A stretch of DNA of 7,431 bases from Clostridiales bacterium (lineage in GTDB: Bacteria; Bacillota; Clostridia; Oscillospirales; Acutalibacteraceae), in contig JAJBVC010000001.1 of assembly GCA_020860025.1 (NCBI GenBank), forward strand, positions 1-7,431. The letters are read 5' to 3'. Within the stretch, counting starts at the first letter, position 1; the number at the start of each line of letters is the position of its first letter. This document shows positions 1-6,721 of the stretch, in pieces. Under the pieces are notes generated by a model, which was given only the letters and a program-made list of their open reading frames with translations, was not told the origin of the DNA and searched no databases. Made by a program: the position numbers and the translations under genes.

Positions 1-1393
1 GTAGATTTACAAGCTCCATAATAGGCTTAATATTCAGCAAAATCATAGCTATTAACAGCACAGCCTCAACAACGTAAAGCAAAACGCCTTCTTTCATATA
101 GAGCATCAAAGCACTTTGAGAAATAAGAATAACCGTTTCCGCAATCATAAGCGGCAGTTTAAATTTAATCTTAATATATTTTCTCGTATTTAAGCCTCTT
201 GTAATAAATACAATGATGAATGAGCATACGGTTGCAATCGCAGCACCGTTAGCGCCCATTTTAGGTATAAGAATAAGATTGAGTATAACATTGGTTACGG
301 CACCCGACATAGCTGTTATAAGAGACATAAGTGACTTTTTTTCCGCCATATAGACAGATGCAAGGAAATTTACAATGCACGAATAAGTAGTTGCTATAAT
401 CAATATAGGCACGTAGTTCCACGATTCATAATAGGAATCGGCAACCAATATTTTTGTAATTAACTGGCAGAACACAATGAGTGCAGACGCAACGGCAAAC
501 ACACCGCCGCTGTAAACTCTGAACACTTTCGTGAAAAACTCGGCTCTGCCCTTGCTGTCATACTCGTCAACCGCAGAAAGCTGCCAAGCGTCAATAAAAA
601 TCTGTGAAAACAAAATGACAAAATTAGGTATCTTTGATGCAGCCGTATAAAGTCCGTTTGCCGAGCTGCCGACAAAATAAGTTATCATATACCTATCGGA
701 AACATTTATAATCCACCATAAAATTACTGTTGGTATCAGCGGAACGCAATATTTAAGCATCTGAGCGCCGATTGATTTGTCTTGACATTTTGGCTTTACA
801 TAGCGGTACAACTTCGCCGTAACAGTGAAAAATATAATTGAGCAGGCATCTGACGCAATAATGGCAACAATATAACCAGTTACACCCCATTTAAACGGGC
901 CGAGGAAAAGGATTGTAAACAAAAGCGTTGTAGCCGTGGCGATAATTCCGTCAATAGCAAAAAGCTTTACGTGACCGCTGCCACGTACAAACTGCTGACA
1001 AAGCTGACGAAATCCCGAAACAAAAACAAATGCAATAATCAGCAAAATATAATCTCCGAGCCTAAAATCGTTAATCGTTATAAGGCTGAGAGGATATGCA
1101 CAAAACAGGAATACTGTAAAACCGATTAGGGTTGTACGAACGCCGACTGTAAAAACATCCGACTTGTTAGCGGATTTATCCAAAGAAAAACGCAAAGCGG
1201 CACTGTTTACCTGAAGCGTTACAATAGGAATTAAAACATTAACAGTCTGCTGAACAAGGTCTGCCGATCCGTAATCACCCGTACCCATCATTCGAGTTAC
1301 AAAAGGCATTAACAGAAACGATAATATTTTTGAAGAAAACGTACCTATTGCAAATATTATTGTATTAGATGCTAACTTCTTATACTTATCCAA
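1..1393 (-). CDS. Polysaccharide/oligosaccharide flippase (MOP superfamily, Wzx-like), 3' end cut off by window edge
   Basis: My translation of the reverse complement gives 464 uninterrupted codons up to the left edge, all strongly hydrophobic. It looks like a multi-pass membrane protein of the Polysacc_synt/MATE-like fold, which moves lipid-linked sugars across the membrane for wall or capsule polymers. Family-like stretches are the N-terminal SNTIIFAIGTFSSKILSFLL (residues 9-28), MPFVTRMMGTGDYG (29-42), the central LIPTVILWWIINVSDRYMI (219-237) followed by GLYTAASKIPN (247-257), and LNLILIPKMGANGAAIATV (371-389). Family members usually have about 480-500 residues, so only the extreme C-terminus should be missing. 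The start is taken as TTG at 1393: the first in-frame ATG (codon 29) would remove the first membrane helix, and AGAAGG lies 11 nt before the TTG. The gene begins 16 nt after the stop of the propeller-like gene, so it is probably the last visible member of the proBA operon. Substrate cannot be told from sequence; teichoic-acid or exopolysaccharide precursors are possible. Confidence 0.85.
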   Translation of the reverse strand, partial: MDKYKKLASNTIIFAIGTFSSKILSFLLMPFVTRMMGTGDYGSADLVQQTVNVLIPIVTLQVNSAALRFSLDKSANKSDVFTVGVRTTLIGFTVFLFCAYPLSLITINDFRLGDYILLIIAFVFVSGFRQLCQQFVRGSGHVKLFAIDGIIATATTLLFTILFLGPFKWGVTGYIVAIIASDACSIIFFTVTAKLYRYVKPKCQDKSIGAQMLKYCVPLIPTVILWWIINVSDRYMITYFVGSSANGLYTAASKIPNFVILFSQIFIDAWQLSAVDEYDSKGRAEFFTKVFRVYSGGVFAVASALIVFCQLITKILVADSYYESWNYVPILIIATTYSCIVNFLASVYMAEKKSLMSLITAMSGAVTNVILNLILIPKMGANGAAIATVCSFIIVFITRGLNTRKYIKIKFKLPLMIAETVILISQSALMLYMKEGVLLYVVEAVLLIAMILLNIKPIMELVNL

Positions 1394-1404
1394 ATTTCCT
1401 TACA

Positions 1405-1410
1405 CCTTCT
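1405..1410 (-). promoter_or_regulatory. Ribosome binding site supporting a TTG start for the flippase
   Basis: Minus strand AGAAGG, 11 nt before TTG at 1393; a second purine run AAGGA (1397-1401) is only 3 nt away. The site overlaps the stop codon of the preceding gene (1410-1412), as expected for a tightly packed operon. It is the main sequence reason, together with the intact first helix, for choosing the rare TTG start. Confidence 0.5.
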
Positions 1411-2699
1411 TAATACGTCCATTTTCCTTTTTTAAATGTAATTTTATTATCTCCTGACGATGATGTATAAATACAACTTCCTACATAAACAGGATCGGAA
1501 TCGGCAGTTTTTGAGCCAAACAGAAAAACGTACTGATAACCGTAGCCGATACCGACATTTCCGCTTGAATCAACGTCTGACAATGTTACCATTGTTTTTT
1601 TATCCATTGAGTTCATATTAAGCTCTCGTGCCTTATATTTACCGTCGCTGAGAGTAGCATAATAAAGGCGGTTTGAATAAATTATCGGATAATCAAGAAC
1701 GCTGCAATCCTCAATCAGAGTAACCGTCTTTTCCGAACCGAACTTTTGCCTGCAAAGGTCAAACGTATCGTCGCTTTGCTTTTGGTAATAGTAAAAATAT
1801 CCGCACTCAAGCTGCAAATAAGTCATACTGTCGCCTGTAGAATCATCCATAAAATATTGCTTGTCGCTTTTATCATCTATTGCTACAGTAATGTATTCAT
1901 AATAATCGGCGACCTCATCATACTGAGTAAAGAAAATTCTGCTGAGAGATATACCGACAAATTGAACCTCTTTATCGGAAGGAGCGGTATAAAGAGTAAT
2001 CTTACTCATATCATCCGTTGTTATGTAGCCGACCGAATTATCTGTTCCTATATAATATATTTTATCATTATAAAGATATGCAAAAGAAATATCGTCAGCA
2101 ACATTTACCATATCTCCGCCGCTAACCTGCGACTTTTTAAGTTTATTGCTTTCGGTATCAACAAAATAAATATAGTCGCCGAGAACATTGAGATATTTAA
2201 AATTATACTTATCTACGTTTACCTTTGAATTTGTTTCCTCATTCGGCTCAAAGCGGTATACGCCCTTGTTTGAAATACTGTAATAAATATATGATGAGCT
2301 GTATGTTACAGCGCCCTGAGTTTTATTAAGAAGATTGCCGAGCTGATTGCCCTGAAGCGACGTATCAAAATCAAAATCGCTGAATTCGACATAATCATAA
2401 TTATCCGCTTTGACAGTAGTTGTGGGCCTTGTTGTAGTCGTAGTTGACTTAGGCTCGGTAGTAGTTGTCTGACTGAAAACATCCTCTTTTACAAAATCAA
2501 CTGCCTGTTCAATTTGCTTTATCGGCAAAACAGACGCAATCTCAAAATCAGGGTCACATATTTTCATCGTAATAATAAAGGCTGCAAAGGCAACAATAAG
2601 TACGGCGATTACCATTAAAAATTTCTTTCCGACCGAACTCTTTTTCTTAGCCTTTTGACGCTTTTTTCTTTTTTCTTCTCGCTCTTTTAACTCGTTCAT
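1410..2699 (-). CDS. Membrane-anchored extracytoplasmic protein with Thr-rich linker and beta-propeller-like (DUF5050-like) domain
   Basis: A 429-residue protein in four parts. Residues 1-26 are a very basic cytoplasmic tail rich in K, R and E. Residues 27-46 are one hydrophobic helix (KFLMVIAVLIVAFAAFIITM) with no lipobox or clear cleavage site, so it is probably an uncleaved N-in anchor. Residues 78-95 are a Thr-rich linker (TTTTEPKSTTTTTRPTTTV). Residues 100-429 are a beta-rich outer domain. That domain repeats short aromatic strands: YIYY 137, YIYF 176, KIYYIG 214, RIFF 254, YFYYY 301, RLYYA 344 and YVFLFG 390. The 38-47 residue spacing resembles the blades of a six- or seven-bladed propeller, as in DUF5050/YWTD-like proteins of Firmicutes. 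Its ATG shares one base with the proA stop (TAATG), and AGG lies 7 nt upstream, which suggests translational coupling. The flippase follows at once. No enzymatic residues are recognised; binding or scaffolding at the cell surface is an inference. Confidence 0.7.
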   Translation of the reverse strand: MNELKEREEKRKKRQKAKKKSSVGKKFLMVIAVLIVAFAAFIITMKICDPDFEIASVLPIKQIEQAVDFVKEDVFSQTTTTEPKSTTTTTRPTTTVKADNYDYVEFSDFDFDTSLQGNQLGNLLNKTQGAVTYSSSYIYYSISNKGVYRFEPNEETNSKVNVDKYNFKYLNVLGDYIYFVDTESNKLKKSQVSGGDMVNVADDISFAYLYNDKIYYIGTDNSVGYITTDDMSKITLYTAPSDKEVQFVGISLSRIFFTQYDEVADYYEYITVAIDDKSDKQYFMDDSTGDSMTYLQLECGYFYYYQKQSDDTFDLCRQKFGSEKTVTLIEDCSVLDYPIIYSNRLYYATLSDGKYKARELNMNSMDKKTMVTLSDVDSSGNVGIGYGYQYVFLFGSKTADSDPVYVGSCIYTSSSGDNKITFKKGKWTY

Positions 2700-3937
2700 T
2701 ATCTAACCTGTCCGTTTCCGAAAATCAAATATTTCGTAGTTGTAAGCTGCGGTAATCCCATAGGGCCTCTTGCATGAAGCTTTTGGGTAGAAATTCCTAT
2801 TTCGGCGCCGAGTCCGAATTCACCGCCGTCTGTAAATCTTGTTGAAGCGTTATGATAAACAGATGATGAATCAATACGTGCCATAAACTGACGTGCATTA
2901 TTTTCATTTTCTGTAATAATTGCTTCCGAATGACCTGTTGAGTTTTTGTTTATATGACTGATAGCCTCGTCAAGACTGTCAACAGTTTTTACACTTATAA
3001 TGTAATCAAGATATTCTGTAGCAAAGTCCTCCTCGGTTGCTTTTTTAATATCGGGGCAAACCGAGACAGCACGTTCATCTCCACGAATTTCAACATTTTT
3101 TTCATCAAGCCTTGCTTTTATTACAGGCAAAGCCTTTTCAATAATCTTGCTGTGTATAACAAGGCTTTCGCAGGCGTTACACACACTGATACGTTGTGTT
3201 TTCGCATTAAAAATAATATCAGCCGCCATATTAACATCTGCACTTTCATCAACGAAAATATGACAATTACCCGAACCTGTTTCAATAACCGGAACAGTTG
3301 AATTTTCAACAACAGCCTTGATTAGGTTCTTGCCTCCACGTGGAATAAGACAGTCAAGAACACCTTTCATAGTCATCAGTTCCGTTGACGAAGCACGGCT
3401 TGTATCCGTAACAAGCTGAATTGCGTCCTTTGGCAGCCCTGCTTTTTGAACAGCGTCACGCATAATATCGGCAATTGCAATATTTGAATTGATTGCTTCC
3501 TTACCGCCACGAAGAATTACAGCGTTCCCGCTTTTAAGACAAAGAGCAGCAGCGTCGGCAGTAACATTAGGACGTGCTTCGTAAATAATTCCTATTACGC
3601 CCATAGGGCAGCTAACCTTGCGGATTACAAGTCCGTTCGGTCTGACAACCTCTTCAAGCACCTTACCGCTCGGATCATCAAGAAGCGATACCTCACGGCA
3701 GCCGTTTGCCATTCCTTTTATGCGTTCTTCATTCAGCATAAGTCTGTCAAGAAGTCCACTGTTAAGTCCCGACGCCCTGCCGTTTTCCAAATCAATCTTA
3801 TTTGCGCCGATTATTTCATTGGCACGTAAAATAAGAGCGTCTGCAATTTCAACAAGCGCATCGTTTTTTTGCTGAGTTGTTACGCCAACAAGCTCCTGAG
3901 CCACCTGCTTTGCGTTGATTCCCAATTGTTCTAACAT
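2699..3937 (-). CDS. proA: Glutamate-5-semialdehyde dehydrogenase (gamma-glutamyl phosphate reductase)
   Basis: This enzyme reduces gamma-glutamyl phosphate with NADPH to glutamate 5-semialdehyde, which cyclises to pyrroline-5-carboxylate: the second step of proline synthesis from glutamate, in the cytoplasm. The 412-residue length is normal for ProA. Visible family features are MGVIGIIYEARPNVTADAAA (112-131), LKSGNAVILRGGKEA (134-148), LIPRGGKNLI (197-206), PVIETGSGNCHIFVD (216-230), the nucleophile region RISVCNACESLVIH with the likely catalytic Cys253, the near-complete ProA signature from V319 to I340 (Asn at 332 where His or Tyr is usual), and the C-terminal HARGPMGLPQLTTTKY (388-403). 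The start ATG at 3937 has AAAGGTGAT upstream, with 7 nt between GGTG and the ATG. The first seven bases overlap the end of proB, and the last base overlaps the next gene, so all three are probably translated from one message. No damage to the frame is seen. Confidence 0.97.
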   Translation of the reverse strand: MLEQLGINAKQVAQELVGVTTQQKNDALVEIADALILRANEIIGANKIDLENGRASGLNSGLLDRLMLNEERIKGMANGCREVSLLDDPSGKVLEEVVRPNGLVIRKVSCPMGVIGIIYEARPNVTADAAALCLKSGNAVILRGGKEAINSNIAIADIMRDAVQKAGLPKDAIQLVTDTSRASSTELMTMKGVLDCLIPRGGKNLIKAVVENSTVPVIETGSGNCHIFVDESADVNMAADIIFNAKTQRISVCNACESLVIHSKIIEKALPVIKARLDEKNVEIRGDERAVSVCPDIKKATEEDFATEYLDYIISVKTVDSLDEAISHINKNSTGHSEAIITENENNARQFMARIDSSSVYHNASTRFTDGGEFGLGAEIGISTQKLHARGPMGLPQLTTTKYLIFGNGQVR

Positions 3938-4728
3938 TTATTATCACCTTTCGCTGAAAAATATGTACCTATGCTTTCGCCGTTTAATACTTTATATATT
4001 GACGTAGGCTTGTCCCCGTTCATAACAACTACGGGTATTCCTGCGTCGGTTGCAATTTTTGCCGCTTTGATTTTTGTTAAAAAGCCGCCTGTTCCCTTTT
4101 CGCCGGCTCCGCCTGCAAGTGCAAAAATATCTTCTGAAATATCATCGACATTTGATATAAGCTTTGCGTCTTTATTTTTTGAGGGATTATCGTCGTGAAG
4201 TCCGTCCGTATCAGTAAGCATTATCAAAATATCCGCATTTATAAGAACAGCCACTCTTGCGCTTAAGCAATCGTTATCACCGTTTAAAAGTTCTTCGACG
4301 TAAACAGAATCGTTTTCGTTTGCAATCGGAAGCACGTCATATTCCAAAAGCTGATTGAACGTATCGAGCAAATGACCTTTTTGCTCATCGTTTTCAAGCG
4401 TGTCAGCTGTAAACAGAAGCTGACTTACCACTACATTATATTCTGAAAAAAGCTTGTCGTAAAGAAACATAAGCTCGCACTGACCTATAGCCGCCGAAGC
4501 TTGAAGCTCTTTTGTTTCATTCGGTTTAAATGAATAACCAAGCTTTGCCGCACCGATACCGACAGCACCGCTTGACACAAGCACAATTTCGTGCCCCGCA
4601 TTTTTTAAATCGGACAAAACAGAAACAAGCTTTGCCATACGTGCAATATTTGTTTTACCTGTACTGTGAGTTAAGGTTGACGTACCGACCTTAACAACAA
4701 TCCTCTTTTTACCTTCAAATTTCGTCAT
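3931..4728 (-). CDS. proB: Glutamate 5-kinase, short form without PUA domain
   Basis: It phosphorylates L-glutamate with ATP to gamma-glutamyl phosphate, the first and usually proline-inhibited step of proline synthesis, and passes the labile product to ProA. Numbering from the start used here (265 residues), the amino-acid-kinase fold shows VVKVGTSTLT (11-20), VSSGAVGIGAAKLGY (51-65), ASAAIGQ (77-83), ANENDSV (136-142), GDNDCLSARVAVLINAD (150-166), LTDTDGLHDDNP (171-182) and GTGGFLTKIKAAKIA (212-226). The protein ends just after the kinase domain. E. coli ProB is about 100 residues longer because of a C-terminal PUA domain, which is absent here, with proA starting at once and no remnant. ATGs at 4749 and 4743 are also in frame and would add seven or five residues. 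I prefer 4728 because GGAG (4738-4741) stands 9 nt before it, and the predicted transcription start near 4755 would leave almost no leader for 4749. Confidence 0.96.
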   Translation of the reverse strand: MTKFEGKKRIVVKVGTSTLTHSTGKTNIARMAKLVSVLSDLKNAGHEIVLVSSGAVGIGAAKLGYSFKPNETKELQASAAIGQCELMFLYDKLFSEYNVVVSQLLFTADTLENDEQKGHLLDTFNQLLEYDVLPIANENDSVYVEELLNGDNDCLSARVAVLINADILIMLTDTDGLHDDNPSKNKDAKLISNVDDISEDIFALAGGAGEKGTGGFLTKIKAAKIATDAGIPVVVMNGDKPTSIYKVLNGESIGTYFSAKGDNKC

Positions 4729-4737
4729 TACATAATA

Positions 4738-4741
4738 CTCC
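4738..4741 (-). promoter_or_regulatory. proB ribosome binding site deciding the start codon
   Basis: Minus strand GGAG with 9 nt to ATG at 4728. No purine-rich site precedes the earlier in-frame ATGs at 4749 and 4743, where the upstream sequence is AT-rich (ATCTAATTGT). This favours the 265-residue ProB. Confidence 0.6.
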
Positions 4742-4761
4742 ATTATCATACAATTAGATTT

Positions 4762-4790
4762 ATTATAACATATATAATTAACCAGTGGAA
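4762..4790 (-). promoter_or_regulatory. Extended -10 promoter for the proBA operon
   Basis: Reading the minus strand: a weak -35 TTCCAC (4785-4790), a 17-bp spacer, then a perfect -10 TATAAT (4762-4767) preceded by TGT (4768-4770), which makes an extended -10 able to compensate for the poor -35. Transcription should begin around 4755, leaving a leader of roughly 27 nt. That leaves no room for a T-box, riboswitch or attenuator, so any control would be at the promoter or by ProB feedback. Confidence 0.65.
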
Positions 4791-4842
4791 TATATTTTTT
4801 GAATGTTTTTTAAATTTCGGTAAAAAATAACTCTCAGAGACA

Positions 4843-4873
4843 ATAGTGTGAAAAAATCACACTATCACACTAT
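4843..4873. repeat. Perfect 9-bp palindrome with its right arm duplicated in tandem (possible operator)
   Basis: ATAGTGTGA (4843-4851), five A (4852-4856), then TCACACTAT (4857-4865) make a perfect inverted repeat. TCACACTAT occurs again at 4865-4873, sharing one T, so the left arm can pair with either copy. The site lies between the two divergent promoters, upstream of both -35 boxes. There is no T-run after it and no gene ends here, so a terminator is unlikely. A dimeric regulator site, or a transcribed hairpin of an upstream start, would fit. The regulator is not identifiable. Confidence 0.6.
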
Positions 4874-4888
4874 ACAGATTATATTGCC

Positions 4889-4918
4889 TTCAAAATTTGC
4901 CTACGGCATAATTTTGAG
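4889..4918. repeat. Bulged inverted repeat (stem-loop) in the divergent intergenic region
   Basis: The left arm TTCAAAATTTGCC (4889-4901), a three-base loop TAC, and the right arm GGCATAATTTTGAG (4905-4918) pair over 13 positions with one bulged T (4909) and a terminal G-T pair. It sits between the proB and ypeB promoters and is not followed by a T-run. It could be a dispersed palindromic repeat of the REP type or a protein-binding site; copies elsewhere in the genome would decide. Confidence 0.5.
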
Positions 4919-4942
4919 ATGACTATAATCAACATTGACGTC

Positions 4943-4971
4943 TTGTCAGGCTACAGTAAGGCGTATATGAT
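4943..4971 (+). promoter_or_regulatory. Sigma-A-type promoter for the ypeB-like gene
   Basis: TTGTCA (4943-4948) and TATGAT (4966-4971) each match the vegetative consensus at five of six positions and are exactly 17 bp apart. The start of transcription would be about 4978, some 33 nt before the chosen start codon. A perfect TATAAT also occurs at 4924-4929 but lacks a -35 at proper distance. I could not find a convincing forespore sigma-G pattern, which would be usual for ypeB in Bacillus. Confidence 0.5.
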
Positions 4972-5010
4972 TTTAATAAACTATTTGTAGCCGGAAAGGT
5001 TATGGAAATT

Positions 5011-6336
5011 ATGACTAAACGTGGATATATAAGGCTGTTTTCTTTTTCTGTTGCATTAGTTTGTATACTTGCGGCATACGCAGTGTTAAATATGAATACC
5101 GCAAACAGCTATAAGGCAAAGCTTGAACTTTCATATCAGCAAAGCCTTAACGAACTGTCTGAAAACCTTGATTCTATCGAAACAAATTTAACGAAAAGCG
5201 TCTATTCAAATTCCGATAAAATGCTTCTTGAAATAAGCTCTGATTTATATGCCGAATGTACCGAGGCTAAGGGCGCTCTTTCACGTCTGCCTGTTTCTCA
5301 AATGAATTTAGGCTCAACATATAAATTTATCAGTCAGGCAAGCGACTATGCAAATTACATTGCACAAAAAATTGCGTCTGACAAAGGCATAAGCGATGAG
5401 GAGCATAAAAATTTAAGCGAGCTGCTTGAATACTCCAAACAGCTGAGCGATTCTGTTGAAGCGATGGTAACGATATGCAATAACGGTGGAATGATTACCG
5501 CAAGCAATGTAAAAAGCGAATCGGTCGATGTAAATGCGTTATCGATTGATATGACAACCGCCGAGGAAGCTTTCAGCGACTACCCGACGCTTCTTTATGA
5601 CGGGCCGTTTGCGGACGCAGTTCTTAACAGGGAATCGTCAATGCTGAAAGGCAGTGATGAAATCACACAGGACGAGGCAAGAGAAAATGCGGCTCAGGCA
5701 CTCGGATGTAACATTAGCGAAATTAGTTTTGAATCTGAAGAAAGCGGAACAATTCCCTGCTATGTTTTCACTTTTGGTCAAAAGACTGTCGGGGTGACGA
5801 AAAACGGCGGATATATTGCCTATATCCTTTACGGCGGAAAAATTACGCAATCTGCTATTGATGAGGAAAACGCAGTAAATATTGCAAAAAAATATCTTAG
5901 CGGAATAGGCTACAAAAATATGAGCGAAACCTATTATATGGTCAGCAACAACATCTGCGTTATTAACTTTGCATACAAAAAAGGCGGCGTAACCTACTAC
6001 AGTGATTTAATCAAAGTTGGAATATCAATGAACGACGGAAAGGTACTTTCACTTGAAGCAAAGGGTTATATAACAAATCACAGCGAGCGAGAAAAATTTG
6101 AAAGCGATATTCCTGTTGAAGAGGCTCAAAAAAAGCTGAGCGGTTATCTTACTGTTCTTGACAGCAAGAAGTGCGTTATTCCAAAAGATGACGGCACTGA
6201 GGCAATGTGCTATGAATTTCACTGTAAAAGCACTGAAACTGACGAAGAAGTTCTTGTCTACGTCAGCTCACAAACAGGCAAGGAGGAGGATATTATGTTG
6301 CTGCTTTATTCCGACGGCGGAACACTTACAAAATAA
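5011..6336 (+). CDS. ypeB: YpeB-family spore germination protein with C-terminal PepSY-type repeats
   Basis: In Bacillus, YpeB is needed to place and stabilise the cortex-lytic enzyme SleB in the spore envelope, so that the cortex can be broken down at germination. This 441-residue protein, about the family's length, has the same plan. A short N-terminus (MTKRGYIRLF) runs into one membrane helix (about residues 8-26). A long helical region (35-160) includes SYQQSLNELSENLDSIETNL and ALSRLPVS. The junction YPTLLYDGPFADAV (191-204) is the hallmark YpeB motif. Three PepSY/YPEB-like modules then follow, at about 217-280, 283-355 and 366-441, each opening with a helix such as ITQDEARENAAQALG or IDEENAVNIAKKYL. 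The C-terminus GTLTK also resembles the family end. An in-frame ATG at 5002 adds three residues, but AAAGG would then lie only 2 nt away; for 5011 the distance is 11 nt. No sleB lies next to it, unlike the Bacillus sleB-ypeB pair. Confidence 0.85.
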   Translation: MTKRGYIRLFSFSVALVCILAAYAVLNMNTANSYKAKLELSYQQSLNELSENLDSIETNLTKSVYSNSDKMLLEISSDLYAECTEAKGALSRLPVSQMNLGSTYKFISQASDYANYIAQKIASDKGISDEEHKNLSELLEYSKQLSDSVEAMVTICNNGGMITASNVKSESVDVNALSIDMTTAEEAFSDYPTLLYDGPFADAVLNRESSMLKGSDEITQDEARENAAQALGCNISEISFESEESGTIPCYVFTFGQKTVGVTKNGGYIAYILYGGKITQSAIDEENAVNIAKKYLSGIGYKNMSETYYMVSNNICVINFAYKKGGVTYYSDLIKVGISMNDGKVLSLEAKGYITNHSEREKFESDIPVEEAQKKLSGYLTVLDSKKCVIPKDDGTEAMCYEFHCKSTETDEEVLVYVSSQTGKEEDIMLLLYSDGGTLTK

Positions 6337-6393
6337 ATGTATAAAAATATAGATTATGTAAACACTATCAAAGAAAGGTTATGGTGATTATTT

Positions 6394-6702
6394 ATGAAAA
6401 GTAAAATTTTAATGATAATTATGGCTATTGCCGTTATTGCTACAGTATTTATGGGATGTGGTAAAAGCGACACAGACACAACAAGCACAAGCACTGATAC
6501 GTCCGCAGCAACAACGCTTTCGGATGACAGCACATCGGCTGATAGCACAAGCAGTACAAGCGATACGAGCGATACAAATGACGTCAGCAGTAACGCCGAT
6601 GAGGTCGGCGACGATATTGCCGAAGGCGTTGACGATGTAGCTGACGGTGTAGGCGGAGCGGTTGACAGTGCCGGCGATGCCGTGTCAGATGCAATTGACT
6701 AA
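6394..6702 (+). CDS. Small, highly acidic Ser/Thr-rich lipoprotein of unknown function
   Basis: A 102-residue protein that I do not recognise as a named family. MKSK plus a hydrophobic stretch (5-20) ends in FMGC, a plausible though not ideal lipobox (Phe at -3), so Cys22 would be lipidated and the rest would face outward. Residues 25-68 are a low-complexity Ser/Thr/Asp linker. Residues 69-102 form an Asp/Ala/Gly/Val segment in a seven-residue rhythm (DDIAEGV, DDVADGV, GGAVDSA, GDAVSDA) that could make an acidic amphipathic helix. After Lys24 there is no Lys, Arg, His or aromatic residue, against 21 acidic ones by my count. GGTGA (6383-6387) is 6 nt from the ATG. The gene begins 57 nt after ypeB with no terminator between, so the two are probably cotranscribed and end at the hairpin just downstream. 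A role at the spore or cell surface is only suggested by that linkage. Confidence 0.75.
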   Translation: MKSKILMIIMAIAVIATVFMGCGKSDTDTTSTSTDTSAATTLSDDSTSADSTSSTSDTSDTNDVSSNADEVGDDIAEGVDDVADGVGGAVDSAGDAVSDAID

Positions 6703-6721
6703 ATGAATACAGTATAAAAAT

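Noticed and set aside
460..675. 71-codon minus-strand frame inside the flippase
   Set aside because: It is in a different frame from the continuous 464-codon flippase reading, which has coherent membrane helices and family motifs; this one has none.
1746..2228. 160-codon open frame on the plus strand, antisense to the propeller-like gene
   Set aside because: It lies wholly inside a well-supported minus-strand gene and is a run of I, K, L and Y of the kind produced by reading AT-rich coding DNA backwards. It has no family motif and no clear ribosome site.
4729..4790. T-box or riboswitch leader for proline genes
   Set aside because: The promoter places the transcript start about 27 nt before the proB start, leaving no room for a structured leader.
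4847..4861. TGTGA...TCACA resembling a CRP operator
   Set aside because: The gap is five bases, not six, and the site is explained as part of a longer ATAGTGTGA palindrome. CRP control of this kind is not expected in clostridia.
4859..4873. ACACTAT units resembling NrdR box halves
   Set aside because: NrdR boxes run ACACTAT then ATAGTGT inward; here the order is reversed, with ATAGTGT first, and no ribonucleotide reductase gene is near.
6337..6393. Separate promoter for the lipoprotein gene
   Set aside because: TTACAA (6326-6331) and TATAGA (6348-6353) are 16 bp apart, but the -35 matches the consensus poorly and the region is simply AT-rich. Cotranscription with ypeB is the simpler reading.
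6428..6640. Alternative plus-strand frame over the acidic lipoprotein
   Set aside because: It gives a Gln/Ala/Arg mixture with no signal peptide or ribosome site. The 6394 frame has a ribosome site, signal sequence and lipobox.
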